Shown piece after piece: positions 11,931-23,329 of a stretch of 64,000 nucleotides of DNA. The position numbers and the translations under genes were made by a program. The notes beneath the pieces were generated by a model, which was not told the origin of the DNA, did no database searches, and worked only from the letters and a program-made list of their open reading frames with translations. The first letter of the stretch is position 1; each line of letters starts with the position of its first letter. Source of the stretch: Klebsormidium nitens (taxonomy: Eukaryota > Streptophyta > Klebsormidiophyceae > Klebsormidiales > Klebsormidiaceae); assembly GCA_000708835.1 (NCBI GenBank), contig DF237369.1, positions 7,674 through 71,673 of the forward strand, read 5' to 3'.

Positions 11931-14900
11931 ACCGCCAAGCTCTAGCAATCTGGTACTATATGTTTGCTTTGAACACTATGTGGAGGCCCTCTAAGAAAGC
12001 AGATACTTCGATGTCCACAGGACTTCTGCCTTTTCCAGAAGTTTACCAACAAATCCTAGAATTTTGGGCTTGTGAAAGCAACGGGAATCCGCCGTTGCCA
12101 CGAGAAAGCAGCCGCCGTGACTCTTGACAGATCATTAAGGATGGAACTTAGTCGACCCACAATACTAGTGTCCTGCGTTCGTAGAAACGGGGTAGAAACC
12201 CAAGCCGAAAAGGCTTCAGAATGTTATTCTACAGTGCCGAAGTTGTCGGCCCGATGGCCTCAGAATCGAAGTAAAACGAGGCCCAAGTGCGGAACTGCAC
12301 GTCCGACACAAAATGCTCGACCTCAAGCACGCACCCCTAGAAAAAACAGCTTGATTTTGAGCCTACACTTTAGCACGGGGTTGGGTACTCCTAATCACGT
12401 TTCAAGAAATCGTACATCGTCCAGGCAGGCAATTAGCTTTACTAGTGGGATTCGCGGGAACCTTATCCGCTATGAGTGAACCACTATTCTCAAAGCAGAA
12501 AGGCAGAAGTCATCGAACACTGAACATCGAACACTGAGCGGACTGCAGAGCATTATATTTTGGTGAATAAAGGCGTTTCATATCCGGGTTGTAGATTGTT
12601 CTCACTTTCAATTTAGATTCTGCAGAGGGTCACGGAGCTCCTGCACTGCTTCAGAAAAGCGCATCCGGCAAAGGGCTTCGTACCTCGATCTGCTTCGGTC
12701 GGGTAAAACACAGATGGTAGCGGGAGAAGGACGGCGACCGATTCTACAGCCACTTGCTGGTAGGCAACAGCTGAGCTTCGGAGCAGCAATGCACAAAGAT
12801 TTTAAGAGAGTTTCTAAGGTAAGGCGGTCATAATCTGGAGAGTTTGTCACAGTCGTACGTGTAGCAACACCTTATTCCTGGAGTAAGCTCATGTCTTTAT
12901 AATGAACCATTTGCACATCGGAACCACAAGGGATCCCGCAGCAAGCAAGTGAAGAGTTTCTCGCATCCATGCAAGTGACCGGACTGAAATTCAAAGTTCG
13001 TCCTGGTTCAATCCGAGAAAGTCCGAGAAAGTGCCACTCAGGTCCTGAAGACTGTGAGCATGCTAAGCGGGCGAGGAGCTGCTGGAGATCGGCGGACGGA
13101 GCAGGTTTGTCGTTGTGCTTGTAAGTATGACTTGGGCACCGCTTGAGTTCCCGGGAGCGGCTTGATTTGCAAGCTTGAAATCTTCACAAGCGATCCGAGA
13201 TTGGAGACACCGTATCTCATGAGCTTCTCCTTCTTCTTCATAAGGCTTCAGTTGTCGCGCACGTTGCTGAAGGGGAACCTCCGCTCAGCACACACTCTCC
13301 ATCACAGCCGATCTCGTCTTTCCATACTACGCGGCATCAATGATCCTATTGATGATTGGCGCGGTCACACATAGAACGTGAACCCTGGTTACCAAGTAGC
13401 CCGAAAGCAACTCTAGCTGAGATTGGTAGTCGGCTTTTGCCAGAACCATGGCCAATATAGCGATCTTCCAAACCCGCAAATTCTGGTGCGTTAGCTACGT
13501 CCTCCAGAATTATTGGTTGACGCTGACAATTGACTAAACAAAAATAGAGGAACGCTCTGCGTATTCATGCCGTTCGTGCCGCAACTTAACGAATTCCAAG
13601 ACCTAAGGGTGGTCGCGGGCCGTTGCAAACGATCCGCACAGCCGTGAGTTGGCGGACACGTCCACTTCGATGCTTACTTTAAAAACGCAACACAGGAACG
13701 CAAAGGGAATAAATGTCTCCGTTGAAACAAGGTACTACATCTGACGACGCATCTTTGAGCAGAGTAGTCTCATGGATCACCTAGAGGTTTCTCCGACAGC
13801 GTCAACCAGCCTAGGGCATAAATGCTGGCAGAGACCCCATAAAACCTATCCTTGAGCAGGGATGCCGATTGCACCAATATATACAGTAACGTAACCAACT
13901 TCTTTCAGCTTCCGAGGATTTGAGACGTACGTGCGGGCATTGGGATGTTGACCTCCGGCAAGCGCCCTTCGTCAGAGCCGACCGGATTCGAAAACAAAAC
14001 CGACCCTACAATCTGCGTAAGCGACTAGCATCTCACTTTTAGGAGAGCGTCGGTGAAAAATGAGGGTGTTAAGGAATAGAAGCACGACGAACTTGGGAGG
14101 ACCCATCAGGGATCTCAGCATGTTCCGCCCTTTGATTTCTAAAATATCAGCCTATCATACGGGGTTAGCTGGCACGCTCGCACAGACAGAACTCGGAGGA
14201 CTTGGGCTGCTTCTAGGTGCACCGTTTTCTGACAACAAGCTCTTTGCAAACCACGAGCGCACCAAGCATAACGTACCAGAAACGCCCCGACGTCGGGGCA
14301 ACTTTTGATCGCCAGATTCAGGCCTGCTGTGGTGGTGGACTGACAGGAAAGAGGGTTAGGACGAGCGCCCTCTAGACATGGCTTTTTGTTCGATGTCAAG
14401 TAAATCTATACGCAACGCGCCTCGAAAAGAGGAGGCCCATCCTTAACTATTTCGAAAGCTTTCCTGCGCGCGCGATTACATCCTTTTGAGAAATTAGTGC
14501 GTTCTCTTGTTCAATTTGCAGGTCAATCGGGATTTACATCCGGAGCGCCGTAAAGGCTTTCCGGAAGAGGCGATCCTGAACACGTTTCCCTCTGATTAGT
14601 GAGTACCGGAGAATAAAAAGCACGTGGCGGAGACGCACACCAGATCCGTGTCAGTCGACTTTTAGAACCACGTGCAATCAAGGTCGAGCGAAAGAAGACT
14701 CGACATCAAAAGATGCAGGCCACAGCTACAGTCAGGAGTGCCAAACCTCGTGAGTGTGAGAGTCTGTAACAAAGGCATCGACTTCTCAGGATGGGACGGC
14801 TGCTAAGATGCTTTTTGAAGATGTAAGTTCTCAGATCGGCGAGAGTCAGAATTAGCAGGTTGCCTTTCCAGAAAGTAAAACGGCCCAAGTGCAAACGTAG

Positions 14901-15499
14901 ACACGTGCCACGTGCGCAGAACATTTCACGCATGCGCAGGACCATGCTCTGCAGGTCCGTATCCATCAAGCGCGGGACGGGTGGAGTTGGTTGACCCAAA
15001 GCATCCGATGCGCACTAACATTGACCGAGACTTGCCCCAGCGATGCAAGCGCTCATAGAGAAGCGAGTGATGTCGCGAGAATGCCGCAATCTTATCAACC
15101 TGACAACCGTACATCGGACGTATACGTAAGTGCCATGCGAAAGTCCTGCTCCCCACCGTTGGGTCGGGCTTCACTTCAGTCTTCTATGAAGGGTCCGGCC
15201 CCTCAGCTCCACTATCAATCACAGCCAAGTGCCTCAAGTTACGCGACTGGCCAAAGGATAAGAAAGCCCAAGTTTCAAGTGCCCGCCAAGTCAATTAACT
15301 TCGATATCACACCCCACAAAAGGAAACACCTTCCAAGCAAACGCAACCTTTTTCTCAAATTCTGCTGGCTTGCCAAAAGCTTCTGACTGCTAAAACGGGA
15401 CGTGGCTCAAGCAACAAATGTATGGCTCCAGTAAGAGACTGTAAGTACATTCAAAGGCCGTTCCAGTCATTGCCACATCCAAGTCAAGCAGTTGGCTCA
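11931..15499. repeat. Decayed repeats between units A and B, including a unit X copy
   Basis: Recognisable fragments are the 'catcacagccgatc' block near 13,300, the 'acgtcctccagaatta' block near 13,497, the 'ctttcagcttccgagg ... cttcgtcagagccg' motif at about 13,905-13,985, and a unit X copy at about 14,900-15,500 with 'gcttgccaaaagcttc' near 15,368. The order mirrors 5.6-8.5 kb. No gene is supported; the longest frames are short and have no family resemblance. Confidence 0.5.
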
Positions 15500-17496
15500 A
15501 GGTTTAGAGTGCGGCAGCTCTAACGATGTCCTCAAGACCTAAGCTTCGCCACTGATCGATGCGAAAGGAAACCCACGGCTGCAGATTCACTGGTTTACTC
15601 AATGCGGAGAGCTCCGTTTTTTGATGCCCGATCGAAAGGGGCAGCGAAGGACAACGGCCTCCAACGAACAGTCTGGTTCGAAACGAGGCACTTTCCAACG
15701 TTGCTCTTTTGACTTGCTTCATCATACTGGAAGCAATTTGCGTAAGGAAGCACGGCATTATCGAAATCCCACGTGTAGATTAAAAGACACTGCTGCTTTC
15801 AGCTTCCAGAGAGTTGGGTCGATGGGATGTTATCCCACAAGCGCGCTTCGACAGAGCCATGCGTGTAGTTTTTCAATAAAGGGGACCGCGCGCCGCCCAA
15901 CTGGCGTGACCCGCAAGCAGGATAGCAGGACACTTTCGTGAAAGTATCGGTAAAAACGAAAATGTATTACACGCACTGGAAGCACGATCAGAAGAATCTG
16001 CAAGGACCCATCAGGACTAATCTCAGTACGGATCGCCTTTCGAGCTCTACCAACTTCGGAGGGGCAAGCACATTGGCCGCACATGACTTCGCGTTCAAGG
16101 ATCTGCTCCACCTAAAGTCCTTTTAAAACGTGCCCACAGCGGATCATCAACAAAGCACAAACGAGGAGCGGTCTTGACTGCAAGGGTCCAGCCTGCAAAG
16201 AATGTGGTCTGACCAGAAAGTCTGGTCAAGAAGAGCACCGCTCGGCAGAAAGTTTTCGTTCCGATCCGTTCCGTTGCGTTCTGCTGCGTGCACGGCTTGA
16301 GTCTGTCACAACACGCTTCGTGATGAGGAGCCCCATATATTGCCGAATGCGTCCTGCAAATCTGCAAGACGGCTCTGTACTGAGCAGAAAGACTCCGTGA
16401 CTGAGGCACTGCTTTCCTTCGTACCGCTCAACACGAACTCGCGTACGGACGAAGCGCCGGAAAGGACTCTCCGGAATACACAGACTTCCACGGTTCTACT
16501 TCAGGTTCAGGTTCAAAGCCAACGTTCAGCACATGGTGAGGATACACCACCAGGCGTCAACCTTCACAACCACGTAAAGCTAAGATGATCGAGCAAATAT
16601 CTGCATGCAGTTAGTGAAATTAGGCCACCCCTTCACTTTTGAACGGTCTGCCAAGTCCAGATTTGCCAGGTCCCAGGAGCATGTCATCTGCTAGCTCTGC
16701 CGTTGCGGATAGCTAACAATGCTTTTGGACGGGAGGACTCAAGGCAGGGTGCGGCGGTGTGTGATGTGACAATCTCGTGAAAAAAACCTTACGGAAAAGC
16801 AGTGGGCAGGGCTTGAGGCAGGCTTCCTTTGCTTCAAGGAGAGAACGACGCTCGCAACTAGTACATTAAAGGCCCGAAATCTATCTCGCAATTGGCTGCA
16901 CGTATTTCCTGCCGGCGTCGGGTGACTTCGCAAGTAAACTAGCTATATCGGAGAGAAGTGTTCCTGCTGACAGACGGTGACTGGTCAAAGTCAAGCTTCC
17001 AAACAAAAATCCAGAACACCGCTGGGCTCCCTTTCACTGTGCTTCTAGATCAGAGTGACATCAACGTGTGTTGTATCAGCACGAATACTTTGAAAGTTGG
17101 AATCAATTAGCGCTAATAGTTAGGCATTTCGATGCCAGAGGCCGTTAAGATCTGTTGCGTTTGGACCATGAAAGCATCTGATGAGGATTGTCGGGGATTC
17201 CGTTCGTCACAGCCACCCGCAATCTAAAATAGAATGCACACAAGAGAGACGATTCGGCGGATGTTCGCAGAAGAGTGTTCTGAACCTTTCTGGATCTTTG
17301 CCAGCCGAGGGCGAACTTGAAGCCGCCGGGATTGGCCAGAAGGGGCGGGGATTACGAGATATATTCGAGAAGACATGCTCAAGCTCAACTTACTTCATGG
17401 TAAGTTGCTGGTAATACAAATAACAGCGCGCCTTAGCGAACGTACCTTGCCGTCCGCTAAAAGCCGTATTCGCTAAAGCAAGCGGCAGGTGCACAG

Positions 17497-17580
17497 ATCC
17501 ACAGTCAAGGAGATGCCATGAATCCACAGTCAAGGAGATGCCGTTTTTCTGTGTCAAGCAGATGCCGCTTTTCTGTGTGA
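17497..17580 (+). repeat. Local tandem expansion inside unit Y copy B
   Basis: An identical 21-bp word beginning atccacagtcaagg occurs at 17,497-17,517 and 17,522-17,542, separated by four bases. It is followed by a second doublet, 'gccgtttttctgtgt' and 'gccgcttttctgtgt'. The matching positions of the other copies (about 10,465 and 19,508) hold only one diverged instance. Confidence 0.75.
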
Positions 17581-17982
17581 ATATTCTTAGGGGCCCAAAA
17601 CACGTGAACTGATGTGCATGTTCCTTACTGTGAATTAGCAGATTAGAACGTTACACGGCCGTCCGGCAACACAATTCGTAGATAATTGACGCTTTCTACG
17701 GGGCTCGCTGAAGGAGATTGCAAGCCCAGCGGTGCAATGGTTCACGTCTCGAGAGCTAGACTCTTGCTGACTCAAATTGTACAATGGGTGCTTGGCGTGG
17801 CTTCCCTCTCGGAACGATTGAAGCTGCGCGTTCGAGCAATACAGCATTACCAATAGGGCCAAGGATCTTAAATAAGACCATGGTCACTGAGGGTTGATAT
17901 TGACAGGAACGTCCCAGCATCGATCTGGCAAAGCCATATCAATTGTCATCAGACGATGTCGTAACTATAGTCTCCCCAGCCC

Positions 17983-18013
17983 AGGACTTGCGGCAAAGTT
18001 TGCCGCAAGTCCT
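17983..18013. repeat. Perfect 15-bp inverted repeat with a 1-base centre
   Basis: aggacttgcggcaaa is followed by a single g and then its exact reverse complement. The structure would form a strong hairpin in single-stranded DNA or RNA. The related copy A shows no comparable palindrome at the matching place. Confidence 0.85.
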
Positions 18014-18960
18014 CTAAAGTGGATATCGTACCGAAACTTGAAAAGGAATCTTTTAAGACCTGAAACTAAGGGAATGTTCAGGCACGAAGGCGAAGCAAAA
18101 CGTCGATCTCTGGGCGCTCTTGTCAGACTCTCTACTACACTTGCCGCTCCGACCTGTGGCTCGCAAACTTCGAAGAGGCATCTGTCAAGAGGAGGGTTTG
18201 TCCCTCTACTTGACAAGAGGAGTTGCATTCACAGCCAGAGGAACGAACTGGGCAAGATTAAGTTCGTCCTTTGAACAAGTGTTCGTAAAGGTCCGAACAA
18301 TCCGCCCTCACTTGATGAACGCGTTAAGCCTAAAATCAGAGTCCGACCAACGTTAAGGCTGCAAATTTACCGGACCGAAGCGAACTCCGATAGACGCGCG
18401 TTGCATATAGGCACTTCGCAAGCCTTGACTATATATATGTACGGAAGGCAACTGGGCCTTTTCAGAAAGCCGGCAAATGAGCGAGTTGTACAGCCGTATA
18501 CAGTACCGTCTGACCCCGCCACTTTTAGTGATCAAGAATAGCTTCAGAGCATGTGGACTACATTCAAAGCCTGAGGACTTGCCTCACTGCGGCGCCCAGC
18601 ATCATCGCTACCCGCTTACCACAATCAAGGCTCAGTCCACAGAAGAAGATGCACTTGAACGATGGAAGCAAGCGGGCAATCGGGGTCGACCAGACATTGA
18701 GTACGGCTTCTAGCATCAGCAAGCAGTACGCTTACTGTCGTGCAGTCTCGTCCAAAAAAGGAGGCATTTGGATCTGGAGAAAGGACCGTATTACCGGCTT
18801 TACGCTTGCAAGCGGAATAACGAGCAAGCATCTTAGTGCACGGTCACACCATCTTGGAAACGTGCTTAGCCTGAACCACGTCTGGATCAACCATTCCTAG
18901 AGTGAAGCACATTCGTTTGGCATAAGTTATAAGTTCGTTCAGAAGAGTGGGCTGCGCACA

Positions 18961-19800
18961 GTTTGATAATGCGCATGCAATGGGCTGAACAGAATCCTGC
19001 GGGAATCGGCTTGATTTGTAGACAATTGGGGTCGATCAGAGCGAATGATTTCCGCCAGTGACTGGTCGAAAGTCAGGCTTTGGATAGAAGACCAAAAAGG
19101 TGATCATCTAGATTGGAGTGGCATCGACGTCCTATTCGTCAGCATGGATAAGTCGAAACGTTCAAAACAAGCGGCAGATTGTCATGCTCTTCGATAACGG
19201 AGGTCTTTGGCGATATCGGCGTCTAGAGTGCTGTTGCGCGGATGAGGGTTGTTCTCAGGGAATTGCGTTCGTCACAGCCACCGGCAGTTGGGAAAGAGAG
19301 CGCACAAGAGAGACGGTTCCGTGGTTCGCAGGATAGTTCTTTGGATCTTTAGCGAAGCACTCCGGGAGTGGCCAGGAGGGACAAGGGTCGCTGCCCTAAG
19401 TTCTGCTCAAGCTCAACTCTTTTCTTGCTGTGACTTTGCTGGTCTTAAAGATAACAGCGTGCCCTTTCAGACCGTGGAAAACGGCTTTGCTAAAGCAAGT
19501 GGCAGGCGCGGATCCAGACAAGCAGATGCAATCTTTCTTTGTCAAAACGCTTGGGGGGGCCACAAGAGGCTATTCCCCGAATTGCACGTTCCTTCCCTGG
19601 GTAGCAGATTAGACCGTCACACGACAACAAGTTTCGTAACCAGTGGCGTTTTCGACGGGGAATCTCGGAATCTCGGAATCTCGGAACCCCGCTGAAGGAG
19701 ATTCCAAAGCCCAGTGGGGCAGCCTGTGTTTCGCAGATTGGTGAGGCACCTGCTGTCTCTGTTAAAACAGACAGGTTTGCGCTGCGCATGCATCCGCATG
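18961..19800 (+). repeat. Partial third copy of the 3' portion of unit Y
   Basis: The block repeats the 'gtgactggtcgaa', 'gtcagcatggataa', 'gatgagggttgt-ctcagg', and 'ggcgcggatcca-acaag-agatgca' order seen near 10,008-10,490 and 16,980-17,520. It contains an exact triple of aatctcgg at 19,661-19,684, bounded by gggg and cccc. Confidence 0.6.
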
Positions 19801-21170
19801 GGCACCCCCCACAGTCGTGCTACCAGATACTTATGTGTTGAATGTTTAAAAACAACTCACCCTTTGCAGCCACGTGCACCTATTTTGGACGAAAAACCTA
19901 ACTCCAAGCGACAGCTTTTCGGATTCTCGGACTCTCCCTGTAGGCTTGTCTGAACCGGTTCAATTGAAACCATCCGGCCTATAGCCAGAAGACAGATTGC
20001 TTCACGTTTCTCAATAACGCACTTTGAGAGGCAGAGTGGAAAGCTTGATCCAGAAATCCGGAAGGCTCGTAGAATAGCCAGTAGCGTCGCGCGCGTGCGC
20101 AACCCTGTGGACCTGATAAATGGTTATTGCACGAAGTGAGGGCCAACTTCTGCTCCTTATTTTGGTCTTCATGGATCTACAGTACCTTGATGAGGAGGGC
20201 CGTCAGCTCCATCAAGAAGCACAGCCACGTGCCTTAGACTACGCGACTGCCCATCAGATCAGAAAGCCCCGCGTTTGGACTCGCCACCGGGGCGCTCAAG
20301 CACGTTATAAAGAGAATGATTTTCAGGCAAACGCAACTTTAGCTTCGTCGAGTTCTGCTTAGGTGCGTAGAAAAAAGAAGGCTTGCCAAAAGGATTTCTG
20401 CTGCAGAAACGGACGTGGCTCCAAGAGGACGTTAGGTTCGTTGATTGCTACTACAATCAAATCATCGAACCGTTCCACTCATTGCCACAACCAAGTCGAG
20501 CGACTGGTCAGACCAACACGAAAACCGTCTGCTACATCGGAAGGTATTAAAAAACAGGATCCGCTCGACTAGAAATCGCTTCGATAGTTTGAAAACCCAG
20601 AAGACGTTTTGAAACGCCTAATCCATCTTGAGAACTTCACTTTGGTTTCAATTAATATTGGTATCCTTATAATCGATTCGAGCATTTTATGTGTGCGTCT
20701 GTCAAGGGCTTTCAACTTGCAAAATCGGGTCACTCATTTAGGAGTTTCGTATTTCAAAGTGTTGTGCTTACCAGGGCGCCAGTTGGCACCAATTCTTCTC
20801 GCTTCTTTCACATCCCCGAAGAACATTTCCACGACAATTGAAGTCACAAAGCTCAACTTTCTTTGCTTATTGTTTCTGGACTTATGGAAGCGTCAAGATG
20901 GTCTTCTGCCCAAGGGGCAGACTCGACAAAACACTGAAAATCATAGCCAATCTCCATCGAGTACGCGCTCCGAGTCGGCATCACCCATCAATCATTCGGC
21001 GCCTGCACAAATCTAAGGGAACCCTGCACATAGCTCAAGCGTGGTTCGAAAAGCAATACGTCAGCGTCTCCAGATTAGTACTTTCCAAAGCTGTGTACGC
21101 ACTTGGGGCGCAGAGATTTGCGTGCATGACACCTTTCGTGAATCCGACCTGATAAAGAGATCGAACATGC
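19801..21170 (+). repeat. Decayed repeat block with a unit X copy
   Basis: About 20,085-20,530 shares 'gcgcgtgcgcaaccctgtgg', 'cacagccacgtgcct', 'cgcgactg', 'ggcttgccaaaag' and 'cattgccacaaccaagtc' with the blocks at about 7,700-7,930 and 14,930-15,490. The part at 20,580-21,170 shows no similarity that I could place and no gene. Confidence 0.5.
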
Positions 21171-23020
21171 TCAACCATCATATCCAAATAAACCTTTGTG
21201 CGGCAGGTCGACGAGCTCTTGAAAATCTAGAGCTTGGTCATTTTTCAGTGTGCGGAATTGGCTCGGCTGCAGATCAACTGGTGTGCTGAATGGGGAGATC
21301 TCCGCATTCAAATTTGACGCTGATTCAAAGGGGCGGCAAATTAGGAGCACGGCCTGGAATAAGAACATGCTTTTGACACGAGGCACTTTCCAAAGATGCT
21401 CTTCCAATCTAAATGATCCTGACACCGATTTCCTGAATGTTCCGTTTTCAAGCATTGTTGGAAGAAACGTCACGGATTCCCACCTATGAAAGTATACTGC
21501 TTCTTTAGTTTCCGGAACCTTGGAACCGAAACCGGCAATGGGATCATTACTAACCCGCAAGCGCGCTTCGTCAGAGCCGATCGCGCGTAGAATGAGATAA
21601 GCAAAGACGACAATCCAACTTGCGTGAACGGCAAAAGAACACTGTTTTCAGCACTGAAGTCACAATACACTTGCATGGACCCACCGGAAAGAGTCTCGAT
21701 CAGTGTGTCCCAGTCATTTGACCTCTACGAGGCAACCTTGAAACTGGCCCGGAATGACTTTGAGGACATGCCGCCATCAAATAACATAACAAACGTGTTG
21801 TAACCACTTGCACGTCACATCTTATCATCACATATCGCTCACGAAGAAGCTAAATGTCGTTTGAGAGGGTCCAGCGTGTGCCGGTGGGGGTGGGCTGACC
21901 AGTCCCTCCGGTCAAGAAGAAAAGCCCAGCAGTACTGGTTTTCCACTCCGTCTCAAGTGGCGTCAGCCAGACCGGACGCGTCTCCAGAGGAGAGAGCCCT
22001 CGTACATTTCGAAGCTCGAAGCGAAGAGCTGCAGAATGCATAATTGCCGATAACACATTCAACGATGAGAACTATCAAAGGCTGCTCTCTTCTCCTCGGC
22101 CAGCTCAACATGATCTCACATACGAAGCGCAGGAAAGACTTCTCGAAAGACACGGACCATCACGGGTTCTACTTCGAGTTCAGAAGGATACTTCCAGACT
22201 GTGATGAGGATACACCACAGAGGCGTCGACCAGCTTCACCACCCGATGTGGCAAGGGTGGACGTAAAATATGACCGCATAAGTATCCACGTCTCACTTCC
22301 GGACGCCGAGTACCCATGATTCGATCGAACATCATATCCCGGTGTGAGGTTGCGTGGCGGTGACCACAGGGTCTCCGAGTGTGACGCCCTAACTATTTCC
22401 CTGCCTGAAAGACAATGCTCTCGATCGGATTGGCTAGGAGAAGCGGGAATCGCTGCGAATACGACAAACTTGAGTACGGCTCTTGGCAAATAATGAAACA
22501 ATCAAATAAAGCAAAGTTGCTTTGCCTACAGTGGAAACGGCCATCGCAAGTAAACCGCCGGCGCCATCGCAGTCGCGTGGACACTGTGCCGCACGAATCG
22601 TTCCAATGTCAAGACTTGATTGTGAAGGACTGACGTAGGTTGAACGATATTGCCCACTATAACGGGTCGAAGTTAGGCATCAATTCGCATACGTCCCAGG
22701 ACGTCACTCGACGCGGTCACTGTGGCTCCCGGCTGTCAACACCGTATCAGAGGGGCAGTTTGCATTTCAATTGCGTCAATCGCTGCAGCCTGAACGACGA
22801 CTGTAACGCATGAGCAACTCAAGGGACATCGGTCGCGGAGGCTATTGTTTGGCGGCGTCATTCCACACACGATGCGTGAGGGGTGTCCTCAGGGTTGTGC
22901 TCTTCACGGCCGCCACAAACGAGCTAGGGAGGTTTACATACGAGAGGATTCTAGAGTTGGTATACAGCCGGCGGCTCTTTAGTCAAGCAATTAATTTTGC
23001 GTTGATATGTTACTGATGAG
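21171..23020 (+). repeat. Higher-order repeat 'unit Y', copy C (partial)
   Basis: The block starts with the 'gtgcggcag-tc' anchor at about 21,199, has the 'gcgcgcttcgtcagagccg' signature at 21,561 (5,720 bp after copy B), and shows the 'gatgaggatacaccacagaggcgtcgac' pattern near 22,203. It then breaks down. A fragment near 22,875-22,950 resembles the 'tgtcctcaggg-ttg' block of the unit's 3' half. It is more eroded and shorter than copies A and B. Confidence 0.55.
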
Positions 23021-23329
23021 CAGCTGCGAGCTCCCTGGTCTCGATTATAACGAGACCCAAGCTGGGAGGCTGCACTATGGAAAAGTGCACGATCGTCCTG
23101 TGAGGAGCTAGCAAGTTAAAAGGCCGCCAGCAAAACAGCAAAGGCGTTCGTTCGTTATCGTCGGGGCTTGCCGGACGTTGGAAAGTTCAAAAACCGGCGC
23201 AAAGTCTTCTTTCGCACGTGAGAAGAGGTTTAAGGGTTTAACCTGGTATGGTGAGGTGATTTCGAGTGGCTTCGTACGGATGGGGCTCAGCCCGCGCGAA
23301 AAAGCACACAGAGCACCCTGAAAAGGGGT

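Larger units (their letters stand above)
15500..18960 (+). repeat. Higher-order repeat 'unit Y', copy B
   Basis: This is colinear with copy A. The anchors here are 'gtgcggcagctc' near 15,511, 'gcgcgcttcg' at 15,841, 'tgacccgcaagca' at 15,907, the ttccg-like run at 16,258-16,288, 'gctaagatga' at 16,579, and 'tgcctcactgc' at 18,580. It has private features not seen in copy A: a duplicated 21-bp word near 17,500 and a perfect palindrome at 17,983-18,013. No coding capacity is conserved between A and B, so their similarity does not come from a shared gene. Confidence 0.65.
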
